Shown: positions 54,413-64,000 of the stretch, piece by piece
How positions within the stretch are numbered: the first letter of the stretch is position 1
Layout: each line of letters starts with the position of its first letter
From: [Phialemoniopsis] sp. UDSM-2020
Lineage: Eukaryota; Ascomycota; Sordariomycetes; Thyridiales; Thyridiaceae
Direction of reading: 5' to 3'
DNA length: 64,000 nt
Assembly (NCBI GenBank): GCA_018873225.1
Contig: JAEILZ010000010.1
Location: 248,001-312,000, forward strand
The notes under the pieces: model-generated
Database searches by the model: none
Told to the model about the DNA's origin: nothing
What the model saw: only the letters and a program-made list of their open reading frames with translations
Translations under genes and position numbers: made by a program

Positions 54413-54794
54413 TCCATGTCACAAGATATGTCATAGAATATGTCACAAGATATGAAAAGATTGGAATCAAAGTCAGGCTCAACATTCAAGAAGCCCTTGG
54501 CTCTACGTGGCCGTGTATTTCAATTGTGGCCTCAGACAGAGGATCGTACTGATCATCAAGTGCCCGCCAGTAGTCGGTTACATGTAATCTGTGAGCTGCG
54601 CATGAACACCTCCAACGCAGATATCGCCCCACGAGTTGAAAGTTGCTCGAAGTTCTCCAAGTGATGAGTGAAACATGATCCTGGCCGCAGTCTCACCGGC
54701 AGCCTTCGATAGGCCATTGTTTGCTACATTTTGAATCTCAGGTGCCCGGGCATGCTTCTCTTCCCTCAACCCGAGTCTGACAAGAGCGTTTCCC
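54413..54794. other. Convergent 3' intergenic region
   Basis: About 380 bp between convergent stops. It holds an imperfect tandem repeat of catgtcacaagatatg-type words (54416-54456); otherwise nothing. Confidence 0.5.
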
Positions 54795-55415
54795 TCAACG
54801 CAGAGGTCGCTTGATCGACCACTTGTTGTCATAGATTCCCCTCTTCCGCTTCTTGGTCGGTCCCGCTCCTTCATCCTCCTTCGCCTCCCTCAGTCTGATA
54901 ATGTTCGCGTCTCGACACGAGTTGCACACCCAGCCTGCCCGTCCCTCGATCGTATCCTCGTACTCCTCAAAGAGCGTGAGCTTGACGTACTTCTTGCCGT
55001 TTCTAACCAGCGGCTCTCCCTCGTGCACATGTCCGCAGGCCATCAATCCACTGCCGACGGGTTGGCGTCTAAGCCTGGCGCGTAGCCGCGCTGCCTCCTC
55101 GGGCTCGGCGTCTGCGATCTCTTGATCCATGTCCGCCTGCTCGGCGGCGATCTCGTACTGCTGCATGGTGATGATCTCCTCTCTGCAGGCGTCGCAGAGG
55201 GCTCGTGCGCGAAAGACGGCTTTGTCGAAGACGAAGGGGCGTCCGGCGAGGCGAAGGCCTTTGAAGCCGCTGGCGCCGTTGACGAGGGGCGCAGTGTGGC
55301 TGCAGCTAAGAGGCTCGCTCATCTCGGCAAGTGTTGCGACAAGGCTATCGCCCTTTTTCTCGTTGTCCTGTGCGAAGGCCAGGATCTTCTTCTCGTCGTC
55401 CGATGCAGAGGCCAT
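54795..55415 (-). CDS. Small CxxC-containing protein, probably nuclear, unknown function
   Basis: A single exon of 206 residues starts at ATG 55415; the frame reads on upstream, but the upstream part is Ser/Pro-rich without supporting motifs. Metal-binding pairs are visible: CDACREE, ACGHVHEGE and VCNSCRD. A coiled Glu/Ala-rich stretch (EQADMDQEIADAEPEEAARL) lies between them. The C-terminus has TKKRKRGIYDNKW, a likely nuclear localisation signal. No family recognised. Confidence 0.65.
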   Translation of the reverse strand: MASASDDEKKILAFAQDNEKKGDSLVATLAEMSEPLSCSHTAPLVNGASGFKGLRLAGRPFVFDKAVFRARALCDACREEIITMQQYEIAAEQADMDQEIADAEPEEAARLRARLRRQPVGSGLMACGHVHEGEPLVRNGKKYVKLTLFEEYEDTIEGRAGWVCNSCRDANIIRLREAKEDEGAGPTKKRKRGIYDNKWSIKRPLR

Positions 55416-55754
55416 GGTGCTGCTGATTTTGTGATGAGGGTGGATGGAAGACGGGGATGATGAGCTTCGTGCGGTGGCGACAACATACCGAAGCAAAGGC
55501 AACAGTTGATTAAGTAGTCAGGCCAGAGCAACGTGAATCACGACAAAGACTTCACGATGACAATGGCCCTGTCACTGAACCAAGGCCGAGTCCGCGGTGA
55601 AGGTGGGGAGAACAAAGGATATCAATTAACGATGTTCAACCACACGGTAGCTTTGTTTCTTGTCCAGTCATTCCAACTCGACTCTTCACCAAGTCCCTGC
55701 CCAGACCACGAAGCTCGTCATCTCATCCAGCAACCTGACCAATGACTACCCCAT

Positions 55755-56600
55755 TCACGGCTTGCCCAACACCCGCGAACACGCGATGTTCTTCCTCCCC
55801 GAGATAGCGCAGCTCGTCAGCTGCCCGCCCTGCTGCTCGAGGTTGATGTCGAAGACCTTGGCCTTGCTGGCGCTGACCGTCCGCGAGTGCCTCCTGTCTA
55901 GAAAGGCATTCGCATCCTGAAACGTAACCGTCGTGAAGTTGGCCAACGCAACCGGGATGTCCGGCAGTCCCCCGAGGGCAAAGTCCTCGACCACCCAGGC
56001 GGCCCCGTTGCCGCAAAGCTGGCCGGCACTCTGATCCGGCGTAAAGTTGTAGCTGACCTGGCTGCCCGTGGAAAAGTTCTCGACGGTCACCACACCCGCG
56101 TTGTCGCCAGTGTAACGGACGTTGAATCTCACTATGTCGCCCGGCCTGATGCTAAAGTTGCCGGAGCTAATGTCAAAGTTGGTCGTCGGGCCCGGGTACC
56201 ACTGGTGCCAGGCGTTGTACGACTCGATGCCGCCGTCCCAGAAGATGTCGATGCCCGTGCGCAGGATCGGGGCGTTGGGCGAGTCGGGGCATCCGAGGCC
56301 GACCCAGAAGCTAGCCATGTAGAGCCCGGCGCCGTTGTTGCCCGTGGGCCCCTGGGTGGGCATGCGGACCTGGGGCACGACGATGGAGCCCTGAACGGAG
56401 CCGAGGTTCTCTGTGTGGGTGAGCCAAGCGCCGCCGCGAGTAGACTCGGGAGCTTTGCTGCGGGCATCATCAGCAGCAGCGGCCGCGAGCAGCATGTGCT
56501 GACGCTGCTGGGTGTGGGGTGCCTGGCGGTAGACGTCGTATGTTTTGGCGGAGACGCCTAGGGCCGCAACAAGGGTGCAGAGGGGCAGAGAGACCTTCAT
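55755..56600 (-). CDS. Secreted glutamic protease (peptidase G1, eqolisin)
   Basis: A single exon of 281 residues starts at ATG 56600, with an 18-residue signal peptide. A propeptide precedes GGAWLTHTENLGSVQGSIVVP. MASFWVGLGCP, GIDIFWDGGIESYNAWHQWYP and AAWVVEDFALGGLP are the family blocks; the Glu of WVVEDF is the catalytic acid. The usual partner Gln seems to be in the first strand region (LGSVQGSIVVP or nearby). The family works at acid pH outside the cell. Cys pairs and NFS/NFT glycosylation sites fit secretion. Confidence 0.87.
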   Translation of the reverse strand: MKVSLPLCTLVAALGVSAKTYDVYRQAPHTQQRQHMLLAAAAADDARSKAPESTRGGAWLTHTENLGSVQGSIVVPQVRMPTQGPTGNNGAGLYMASFWVGLGCPDSPNAPILRTGIDIFWDGGIESYNAWHQWYPGPTTNFDISSGNFSIRPGDIVRFNVRYTGDNAGVVTVENFSTGSQVSYNFTPDQSAGQLCGNGAAWVVEDFALGGLPDIPVALANFTTVTFQDANAFLDRRHSRTVSASKAKVFDINLEQQGGQLTSCAISGRKNIACSRVLGKP

Positions 56601-58094
56601 CTTTGCGATGGGATGAGTTGTGACAAGATGAGTGGGCTGGCTGGGCAAATGAAGGACTTGGGCGAGGAGGAGTGGTACCACTACTTGACCTGACTGACTG
56701 GGGAGGACAGGGAGAGAGGAATGTTGGGAGAGAGGGTGCTTGAAGGATCGTCAACCTTATTTATTCCCGTCGTGATTGCTGGATCGCTGTTGCCATGACG
56801 TGGTAGGGCTGCCAGGGACACCTGCCTTGGCCCCTGCTAAGGCAGGTGAAAGGGGTGAAGCTTCAGCCTGCAAGGTACCATCTGCATCTAGAAGGGGGAA
56901 AGAGTGTTTGCTTGCAATGGATACGAGCCTGGGTGCATAAGCGCCGGCGTCTAGAAAAGGTCGAAAAGGCGAAAGGCCAAAAGGGCCAAGGACAACCCAA
57001 CGCTGTGTTTCGTGGCACATGAAACGCTGGACCGTAATTTGGGGAATCCTCCCAGGGTCAGCTTTTGCAGATCTGCATCCCCTGGAGCCCACTGGAGCGC
57101 AGCTGGATGCGGGCTTGGCAGGCCGAAGCCCTGGGCTGAAATGAGCTGCAGACGGGGCCGGCAGAGCCGGAGCTTGTGCGCCCTTTCACTGCTCTTGCCA
57201 GGTTGCCAGGCATGATACGGGCGGCGATGCAGCGGGCCTTGGCGAATCAGACATGCGCGACACGGGATACTTGCTTGTTACACATAGAGTGAGCTCGCAC
57301 AAGTGGACGGTACGACGCGGGCCAGCAGCAAGAGCAAGCTCGTATCTGGAGGTGCTAGGCAATCGCTCTCTGTTGTGCAAGTGACTGTGAAGTAAGGGCA
57401 GCACGGCACAAAGTCCTGTAATTCAAATCGAGATTGAATCCAAAGTTCTTTCTCTTGCCTCGAAAGTTCAAGGTTCAATAGGAAGGAACGGCACGAACCG
57501 ATCGGCCGGGCTCGATCGATCTGTGGTCTCAGATGCTTCACACGCCAGTTGGGTCGCAGACGGCAAGGATGGGCAGTGAATTTGCCGGTTGGGTGCTGGA
57601 GAGAAGTGATGCCTGATATTTGGCAGGTTTGTGGCGGCGTACTGAGTTGGTGCCTGCCGGAAACCCTGCCGGACAGCTTGCCGGAACCCACTCGAGCACG
57701 CTTGGCCCACCAAACACATAACCAGGCCTGACGACAATTGCTCTTTTCTCCTTCAACACACCCATTTTCGTGCTTGTCATTGCTCAGTCTTGATCTACAC
57801 GTTGAGAATATCATTTGCGCAATCGCAGATTGACGACAAGCGCCCTGATGCGGCAGATAGGATTGGTAACAATCTGTCGCGATGGTTTCCAGCACCCGCA
57901 CACAGCGCACTTTAGCGGCCTAGCAAGCGCTGAGCCCCGGAGATGGATTCACACGCAAAACGTGGGAAAGGTAAGTTGAGATGAACAGTATTCCATTGCG
58001 TTAACTCTGCCATTTATATGGCTTTTTGATTTATGTTGTCTTTCTCTCTCTCGTCAAATTCCATACTGTTTGCTATTTTACAAGAGTTCCTCTT
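56601..58094. other. Long intergenic region, nothing recognised
   Basis: About 1.5 kb between the protease start and the PDX1 stop. An A/T-rich aataaataagg word on the minus strand (about 56755-56765) is a possible TATA element of the protease. No gene found. Confidence 0.45.
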
Positions 58095-59045
58095 TTACCA
58101 TCCTCGGCCAGCCATCTTCTCCTTGTCCAACAGACTATCACAGTTGATGCCCACCATGGCCTCGCCCAAGCCAGTGCTCGCCTCGGCCAGGATCTTTGCG
58201 TCGCGGAAGTGCGTCGTCGCCTGCACGATGGCCTTGGCCCGCTTGGCCGCGTTGCCAGACTTGAAGATGCCGCTGCCGACGAAGACGCCGTCGCAGCCGA
58301 GCTGCATCATGAGCGCCGCGTCGGCGGGGGTCGCCACGCCGCCCGCCGCAAAGTTGACGACGGGCAGGCGGCCCAGCTCGGCCGTCTGCTTGAGCAGCTC
58401 GGCGTCGACGCCGATCTCGCGCGCCATGGCCCGGATCGCCAGAATCCCGCCCTCCTTGAGCGCCGCCTGCGCCCGCGCAATGTCCGACTTGACCGTCCGG
58501 ATGTGCTTGACCGCCTGGACGACGTCGCCCGTGCCGGCCTCGCCCTTGGTGCGGATCATGGCCGCGCCCTCGGCCACACGCCGCAGTGCCTCGCCCAGGT
58601 TGCGGCAGCCGCAGACGTAGGGCACCTTGAAGTCGGACTTCTCAATGTGGAACGCCTCGTCGGCGGGCGTCAGCACCTCGCTCTCGTCGATGTAGTCGAC
58701 GCCGAGGGCCTCGAGGATCTGGGCCTCGACAAAGTGCCCGATGCGCACCTTGGCCATGACGGGGATGGTCACGGCCTTTTGGATCTCCTGGATCATCTCC
58801 GGGTCCGACATACGCGCGACGCCGCCGTCCTTGCGGATGTCGGCGGGCACCCTCTCGAGGGCCATGACGGCGCAAGCACCAGCCTCCTCGGCGATGCGGG
58901 CCTGCTCGGCATTGACGACGTCCATGATGACGCCGCCCTTGAGCATCTGGGCCAGGCCTGCCTTGAGGGTGAAGGCCGACTTGGCCGACGACCCGTTGGT
59001 GGCGACAGCGCCGGTGGTGACGGTGGTGCTGGCGTTGTTGGTCAT
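58095..59045 (-). CDS. SNZ1: Pyridoxal 5'-phosphate synthase subunit PDX1/SNZ
   Basis: A single exon of 316 residues starts at ATG 59045. [58 protein letters not shown] (the catalytic Lys lies in MAKVR) and [19 protein letters not shown] are near-invariant. PDX1 forms a (beta/alpha)8 barrel dodecamer that builds pyridoxal phosphate from ribose 5-phosphate, glyceraldehyde 3-phosphate and ammonia supplied by PDX2. The PDX2 gene is the divergent neighbour 717 bp away, as in other fungi, so both can be co-regulated. Confidence 0.95.
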   Translation of the reverse strand: MTNNASTTVTTGAVATNGSSAKSAFTLKAGLAQMLKGGVIMDVVNAEQARIAEEAGACAVMALERVPADIRKDGGVARMSDPEMIQEIQKAVTIPVMAKVRIGHFVEAQILEALGVDYIDESEVLTPADEAFHIEKSDFKVPYVCGCRNLGEALRRVAEGAAMIRTKGEAGTGDVVQAVKHIRTVKSDIARAQAALKEGGILAIRAMAREIGVDAELLKQTAELGRLPVVNFAAGGVATPADAALMMQLGCDGVFVGSGIFKSGNAAKRAKAIVQATTHFRDAKILAEASTGLGEAMVGINCDSLLDKEKMAGRGW

Positions 59046-59762
59046 TTTGAGATGATGGGGATGGACTGTCGACAATGATGGACAACAATACAGGTTGAGT
59101 TATGGTCTTGTCTTGTTTCTTGTCTCTTGACTGAGAATTGAACAGGCAACGGCTTTTATATGCTGTCAACTACCGATCCTTACTTGGCGGGGTGTATGAG
59201 TCTTTGGAGAAAAAGAGGCAGCGCCATTTTTTTTCTTGTCCTCCCCTCCCCTCCCCCGCAACCGCAATACACCCAAGGGCGCAACACACACCAGTTGACC
59301 GAATCTCCCCATTAGGAGATCCACGGATTTCCTTAGGGCTTCCTTTCAAAGGATGACTCAATGCCAAAGAGCGGGCCGATCTCGGGTTTCCGGGGCAGAG
59401 ATTTCGACTAGCCGGCCTCCTAATCGGCTCCAAATGCCCAATCCGGCCAAAATCGACGACTGTACCGCCCCGTGACGCCGATAGTACCCTATCACTTGGA
59501 TTACGGTGCGACAACGGGTCAAAAAGTCATCTCCTCGGCGTCCTCGATGAAACCTGCCATCCCCAGACGCAACTAGAAGCGATTTGGATGATGACTGCAT
59601 ATGCAGTGTTGTTGACCGCCCGCCGGAATTAAAGTACATAAGGATTCAGGATTCAGGGTCCTAGGAGCCCCTCCATCGCCGCGAATTCTCGGCAAGCGTC
59701 GGCTTCCTCCGCTAACGAACGCGCAATCAATTGATTTGAGTCAACCACCGTTGGGAAGAAAG
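59046..59762. promoter_or_regulatory. Bidirectional promoter region of the vitamin B6 synthase pair
   Basis: 717 bp between the divergent PDX1 and PDX2 starts. It holds a TATA box for PDX1 and C-rich stretches (about 59238-59260). Confidence 0.6.
59153..59160 (-). promoter_or_regulatory. TATA box of PDX1
   Basis: TATAAAAG on the minus strand, 108 bp upstream of the PDX1 ATG, matches the consensus well. Confidence 0.55.
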
Positions 59763-60613
59763 ATGGCAATTACGGTGGGCGTGTTGGCACTGCAGGGCGC
59801 CTTCATTGAGCACATTCACCTGTTACAAAGGGCAGCTCCACTGGTCAAGAGCAACGAAGCATTCGAATTCATCGAGGTCCGGACACTCGAGCAGCTCTTG
59901 CAATGTGACGCACTCGTCATTCCCGGCGGTGAGAGCACGACGCTCTCGCTGATTGCGCAGAGAAACAACCTGCTCGAGCCCCTGCGTGACTTCGTAAAGT
60001 AGGCAACTTTCCCGTTTCGAGAAAATCGTCTCGGTGATACTGACAAGTAATCCCGTTTTTCAGAGTCGAACGCAAACCCACCTGGGGAACCTGCGCCGGC
60101 CTCATCATGCTTGCCGAAGCTGCCAACTCGACCAAGAAGGGCGGACAAGAGCTCATTGGCGGCCTCGACGTAAGGGTGCATCGAAACCACTTTGGCCGAC
60201 AGATTGAGAGCTTCGAAACGGCCCTCGACCTCCCCTTCCTCGCCGAGCTGCAGACGCAGGAGCGACAGCCCGACACAATACCGCTACCCTTTCCGGGCGT
60301 CTTCATCCGCGCCCCCATCGTCGACAAACTCCTACCACACGTGGACGGTGAACAAGCTACCGAGGCGAAGAAGGAGGATACAGTCGTGGCGCCGTCGAAA
60401 GAGCCGCGCAACGACAAGGCAGCGAGCAAGATGGCGGACACTGTAGAGGTGATGGGCGTCTTGCCGGGGCGAAACCCTGGGGATGCCGAGGCAGGGGACA
60501 TCATTGCTGTGAGGCAGGGCAACGTCTTTGGCACAAGCTTCCACCCGGAGCTGACGGACGATCTTCGCATCCACCAATGGTGGCTACAGCAGGTTGTCAA
60601 TACGAAGTTATAG
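59763..60613 (+). CDS. SNO1: Pyridoxal 5'-phosphate synthase glutaminase subunit PDX2/SNO
   Basis: Two exons (59763..59998 and 60064..60613) give 261 residues. VGVLALQGAFIEHI, the oxyanion loop VIPGGESTTLSL, GTCAGLIMLAE with the catalytic Cys, and GTSFHPELTDD with the catalytic His/Glu identify the class I glutamine amidotransferase. HRNHFGRQIESFE is the PDX1 contact region. It releases ammonia from glutamine for PDX1. A charged insert (about residues 175-200, KKEDTVVAPSKEP) is typical of fungal members. The ATG at 59763 aligns with the family start. Confidence 0.95.
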
Positions 60614-60789
60614 AGAATGGAATATGCATGAATACATGATCTCATTAATTCCTGTAGATGCTTTTACTCAGCGGCCATTATGACAATCTAGGCGGCTCTG
60701 TTGTCTCCCGTCCGATTTCCCCTAGCTATGCATGAATTGTTCCTACAAAATTACCTGCAAGTCCCTGCCACTTATCGGGCATCATCTGC

Positions 60790-62580
60790 CTACAACTCAT
60801 CAGATCCGCCCTTGGCCTTGGCCACGTTGGACATGTCAAAGTTGCGGATCAGGTCGTAATAGAACTTGACGGCGTCGAGGTGCGAGTGCATGTCGATCCG
60901 CTCGTTGATGGTGTGGATGTTGATGCTCTCGCCCTGCCGCGTCGGCACCCAGCGGTAGACGTTGCGCGTCAGGCCCAGGTAGTGCCGCGTGTCGGTGTTG
61001 CCCGTCATGAGCTCGCCCACGGGCACGACCTTGCGGTCCTTGCGGCCGAAGGTGTGCCGGATCGTGCCCGCGAACAGGTCCCACACCTTGCCCGTCGTCG
61101 GCGAGATGTGCGCCGGCTGCGTCTCCTGCGTCGACTTGATGACGAGCGTGCCGTTGTAGTTGACGTCGTAATACTCCTCGTTCGACTCGGACTCGAACCC
61201 GTCGCCGTCGCTGAAGACGAGCTCGTCGGGCGCCAGGCCGTAGGTCTGGCCCTCGAAGGCGTCGACGTCGAGGCGGTAGCGGCGGACGACGGGGCGGATG
61301 TGGCGCAGGACGTTCTTCTTGACCTCGTCGAGCGAGTCGTGGGGCGCGACGCGGTAGTTGACTCCCAGGCGCACGACCTCGGGCATGGCGTTGATCTTTT
61401 GCCCGCCGCTGACGAGGTCGACCGACTGCGACGTCTGCAGGCGGTAGTGCGTCGAGGGCCCCTCCTTGACGAGCTCCCGGACGAGGCCGCGCAGGTCGTT
61501 CTTCTTGATGAGCTTGGTCAGGCGCTTGTCGGCGTCGGGCGAGTAGCGCGCCTGGCAGACGAAGTGGTCGTGGACGGGCGAGCCCTCGATGAGCTTTGGG
61601 TGGTACGGGTGCGTCTCGAGGGCGTGGATGATCTCGGCGATCATGCCGATGCCCGTGTGCGGGAAGGGGATCGACGAGTGCCCGCCCTGGACGTGCAGCT
61701 CGAACCAGATGTCGATGTGGCCCTTCTCGGTGACGGCGGGCAGGGCGTACAGGACGTCGTCGATGAGCTGCATGCCCATGCCGCCCTCGTCGAGGATGAG
61801 CGCCATCGAGTCCTTGCCGTACCGGTCCTCGAGAAAGGGCGCGATGGTCCCCGCGCCGCGGCGGCCCGAGGTCTCCTCGTCGAAGCCCAGGGCCAGGATG
61901 ATGGTGCGCTTGGGCGTCCAGTCCTCCTTGGAGACGAGGGCCTCGAGGGCCGACATGAGCGCCGTCAGGCTGTTCTTGTCGTCGCTCGAGCCGCGGCCCC
62001 AGAGGTAGGTCCCGTCAAAGTAGCCCGAGAAGGGCGGGTGCGTCCAGGTGCTCGGGTCCGCGACGGGGACGACGTCCTGGTGAGCGGCGAGCATGATGGG
62101 CTTGAGCGAGTCGTCGCTGCCCTTGAGCGTGTACACGAGGCCGAGGCGGTTCACGATCTCCTTGGTCATGCGGGCGTGGCTGTGGCGGCGGCATGTCAGC
62201 ACTCATCGCCGCACGGGTTCTAAATGGAAGCGAGTCACTCACACGTTGGGGAATTTCTCCTCCAGGACCTTGTGCAGGTCGAGGAACACCTCCCATCTCT
62301 CGTCAATGTCGACCTCGTCCATGTCGTCGAAGCTGATTGAAGGCACGCGCACAATGGCGCTGTGCCTGTCGACCTGCCGCTTCAGAGCTTGGTCGCCGGA
62401 GAATAGGTCCGTTGCCGGGGGGAAGCCATCATCGCCCGGCGTGACGGAACGAGGTAGGTCGCACCTGAACTTCCGGCTGGAGTCGAGCTCGTGGATCAGC
62501 GCATTCTGAGCGTTTGGTTCGCTAAGAACGGCTGCGGCGGCAGCAGAAGCAAGCCCGAGGCAGAGCAGCTGGCGATACAT
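60790..62580 (-). CDS. M20 carboxypeptidase (Cps1/PM20D1-like), secreted or vacuolar
   Basis: Two exons (62580..62243 and 62179..60790) give 575 residues. A signal peptide or anchor covers about 1-20. AAHQDVVPVA (His), GRGSSDDK (bridging Asp), GFDEETSG (Glu catalysis and ligand) and GNTDTRHYLGL (last His ligand) make a complete two-zinc site. VQGGHSSIPFPHTGIG lies in the lid domain. Relatives such as yeast Cps1 cut C-terminal residues from peptides in the vacuole; PM20D1 acts on N-acyl amino acids. Length is normal for the family (550-590). Confidence 0.9.
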
Positions 62581-63173
62581 CTCTGATGGGAGTTTGAGTG
62601 CCCTCTTCCAGAGAGATGTTTGCTTTGGAGTTGGAGGGAGAGTGAAGGAAGCATGGCATCATTGGAAGCGAGGATGAGCTGCTCTTTAAAACAATTCCGT
62701 CTTGGCGTAGCCGAAGCCGGTGGCCAGACGCGGGGTTCGCAACAGCACTAACGGGCGTGGTACGGCACTTACGGCCAAGCAGCAGGGATCGGATCCGCTA
62801 TCCCCACAGCGAAGCTTGCCGGAAGAGGAAGCTAGGTAGGATTGGGTGCCTTTGCTCCGTGATGATGCGATTCCCAGAGTCTGGTACAGGTATGCAGCTC
62901 CTGAAGCTTATCGCACACACTGCATGGCAGAGTGCGGAGAAGAAACGGTCGATGGGGTCTAGACAAAGATAAACCTCTCTCTTGCTCCTCTGCCTGCAGG
63001 ACTAGTGATCTCAGACATCATCATGAGTGGCCCGATGTTACGAATAATCTGCGCAGAGAAAGCAACCGAAATCTCATGTGAAAAGCCACGCGAGAGAATT
63101 GAATCTTCCCAGACGTAATCACCTCTTTCCAGCTCTACTCTTCCAGATATCCTTCCTTCCAGGCTATGCAGAA
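62581..63173. other. Intergenic, nothing recognised
   Basis: About 590 bp between the M20 gene start and the stop of the partial gene, both minus. No clear element apart from tttaaa near 62693. Confidence 0.4.
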
Positions 63174-64000
63174 TTAGCCTTTACTCTCGATAGTTGCATG
63201 ACGGTACGACTTGCCTCCAGGGATCAAAGCAGCCGCGTACATGACCTGCGAGATGGGCCGCAGGTCGTCGTCGGTATGCTCTTGCAGATGCTGCCTCTCC
63301 CAAAAGCTGATCACCTCCTCGACCCGGGTACGCAGATATTCATCGGGGCCGAAACACAGGAGCCCGAGACACGCACCAAACTCTCTAAACGCAAGCCGGC
63401 GCGAAGCATCGCGGTGCATCAAGCTTGAATACTCTCCGAGAAGCTTGTGACCCGTCCGCAGCGCTTTCTCACCTAAGCCATCGGCCCAATTCTCGTCCTT
63501 GTGGAAGTGGCACATCCACAGGCCCATGCCTAGGTCTAGTGTGTCGCCGCTCGGCGTGAGCTTTCCCTCTCTGTGCATGATCTCCGAATATTCGTCTATC
63601 TCTCTCTGCAGTAAGTTGATGTCTCCGCGACCCTGTCTTTCGGCAGTCTGCTGGAGCAGCCGGTACACGACATAGCCAGTCGCTGCATCTAGGTGGCCTT
63701 CAGAAGCTACCAGAACTTCCTTCATGTCCATTGAGATCTTCCACACCATGCGCAGGCCACCAGATGGCCGCCGCAGAACGAAGCGCGGGTGTACGGCTTG
63801 TGCTAACTCGAGAGCTAAATCGTTGTAGGCAGGGTCATTCGTGGCCAGCGATAGACGGTTGAGGGCAAACATCCATAGAGTCAGGTAGTGGTGGTACTGG
63901 CCGTCACCGTCGCTCCCGGTCGCCGACTCTTTGCCGATCCGCAGTCCCCCATTGAGTGGTTGCTCATCCGTCGCGCCGGGCAGCCTCGATGATCCGTCCC
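63174..64000 (-). CDS. C-terminal part of an alpha/alpha-barrel-like protein (runs off window)
   Basis: The frame is open from the stop at 63174 to the window edge, about 275 residues. GLRIGKE, DGDGQYHHYLTLWMFALNRL, SEGHLDAATGYVVYRLL and LDLGMGLWMCHFHKD are strongly helical segments with aromatic turns, as in six-hairpin (alpha/alpha)6 proteins. Similar uncharacterised proteins occur in fungi and bacteria, but no activity is known to me. The 5' part lies outside the window, so start, introns and any signal peptide are unknown. Confidence 0.7.
   Translation of the reverse strand, partial: DGSSRLPGATDEQPLNGGLRIGKESATGSDGDGQYHHYLTLWMFALNRLSLATNDPAYNDLALELAQAVHPRFVLRRPSGGLRMVWKISMDMKEVLVASEGHLDAATGYVVYRLLQQTAERQGRGDINLLQREIDEYSEIMHREGKLTPSGDTLDLGMGLWMCHFHKDENWADGLGEKALRTGHKLLGEYSSLMHRDASRRLAFREFGACLGLLCFGPDEYLRTRVEEVISFWERQHLQEHTDDDLRPISQVMYAAALIPGGKSYRHATIESKG

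Noticed and set aside
58026..59078. 350-residue plus-strand ORF opposite PDX1
   Set aside because: Antisense shadow; PDX1 on the minus strand is unmistakable.
60880..62223. 447-residue plus-strand ORF opposite the M20 carboxypeptidase
   Set aside because: Antisense shadow of a strongly codon-biased gene; composition is Val/Asp/Arg-rich with no domain.

Overview
The window is nuclear DNA of a filamentous ascomycete (Pezizomycotina, most likely a Sordariomycete). The signs are genes split by many 45-105 bp GT-AG introns, and fungus-specific families: a CFEM receptor, the 2EXR family, Rtt109, a Zn2Cys6 regulator, a glutamic (G1) protease, a heme-thiolate peroxidase and the SNZ/SNO vitamin B6 pair. 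Gene models were built by hand from conserved motifs and splice phases. They are predictions, but every spliced model below keeps frame from start to stop.

Layout. 1-13 kb holds accessory genes in gene-poor DNA: the 5' part of a UbiA-like prenyltransferase, a TmpA-like membrane flavoprotein, a CFEM-domain Pth11-like receptor, a secreted chloroperoxidase-type peroxidase, an SDR and a secreted ten-cysteine protein. 14-25 kb is mostly housekeeping: a SETD6/Rkm4-like lysine methyltransferase, Rtt109, a mitochondrial ribosomal RNase III-fold protein, a 2EXR protein, an extended SDR and a MATE transporter.

27-43.5 kb is the most coherent block and looks like a carbohydrate or sugar-acid catabolic cluster. 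It has an aldose 1-epimerase, an SDR, an SMP-30 lactonase broken by one in-frame TGA, a class II ketose-bisphosphate aldolase facing a two-part 6PGDH-like dehydrogenase, a Zn2Cys6 regulator, an MFS sugar transporter, two divergent SDRs and an aldo-keto reductase. A plausible scheme is uptake, mutarotation, C1 oxidation, lactone opening, further oxidation or reduction, then retro-aldol cleavage. The substrate cannot be read from sequence.

43.5-54.5 kb is mixed: a tubby-like-fold candidate, an epoxide hydrolase, an eight-TM protein of a type seen in fungal terpenoid clusters, two tandem C2H2 zinc-finger paralogues (one with a nonsense codon) separated by a 15-bp minisatellite, an enolase-superfamily dehydratase and an MDR alcohol dehydrogenase. 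54.5-64 kb holds a small CxxC protein, a secreted glutamic protease, the divergent pyridoxal-phosphate synthase pair (PDX1/SNZ and PDX2/SNO), a secreted M20 carboxypeptidase and the 3' part of a large alpha-helical protein running off the window. No rRNA, tRNA, CRISPR array or intact transposon was recognised.
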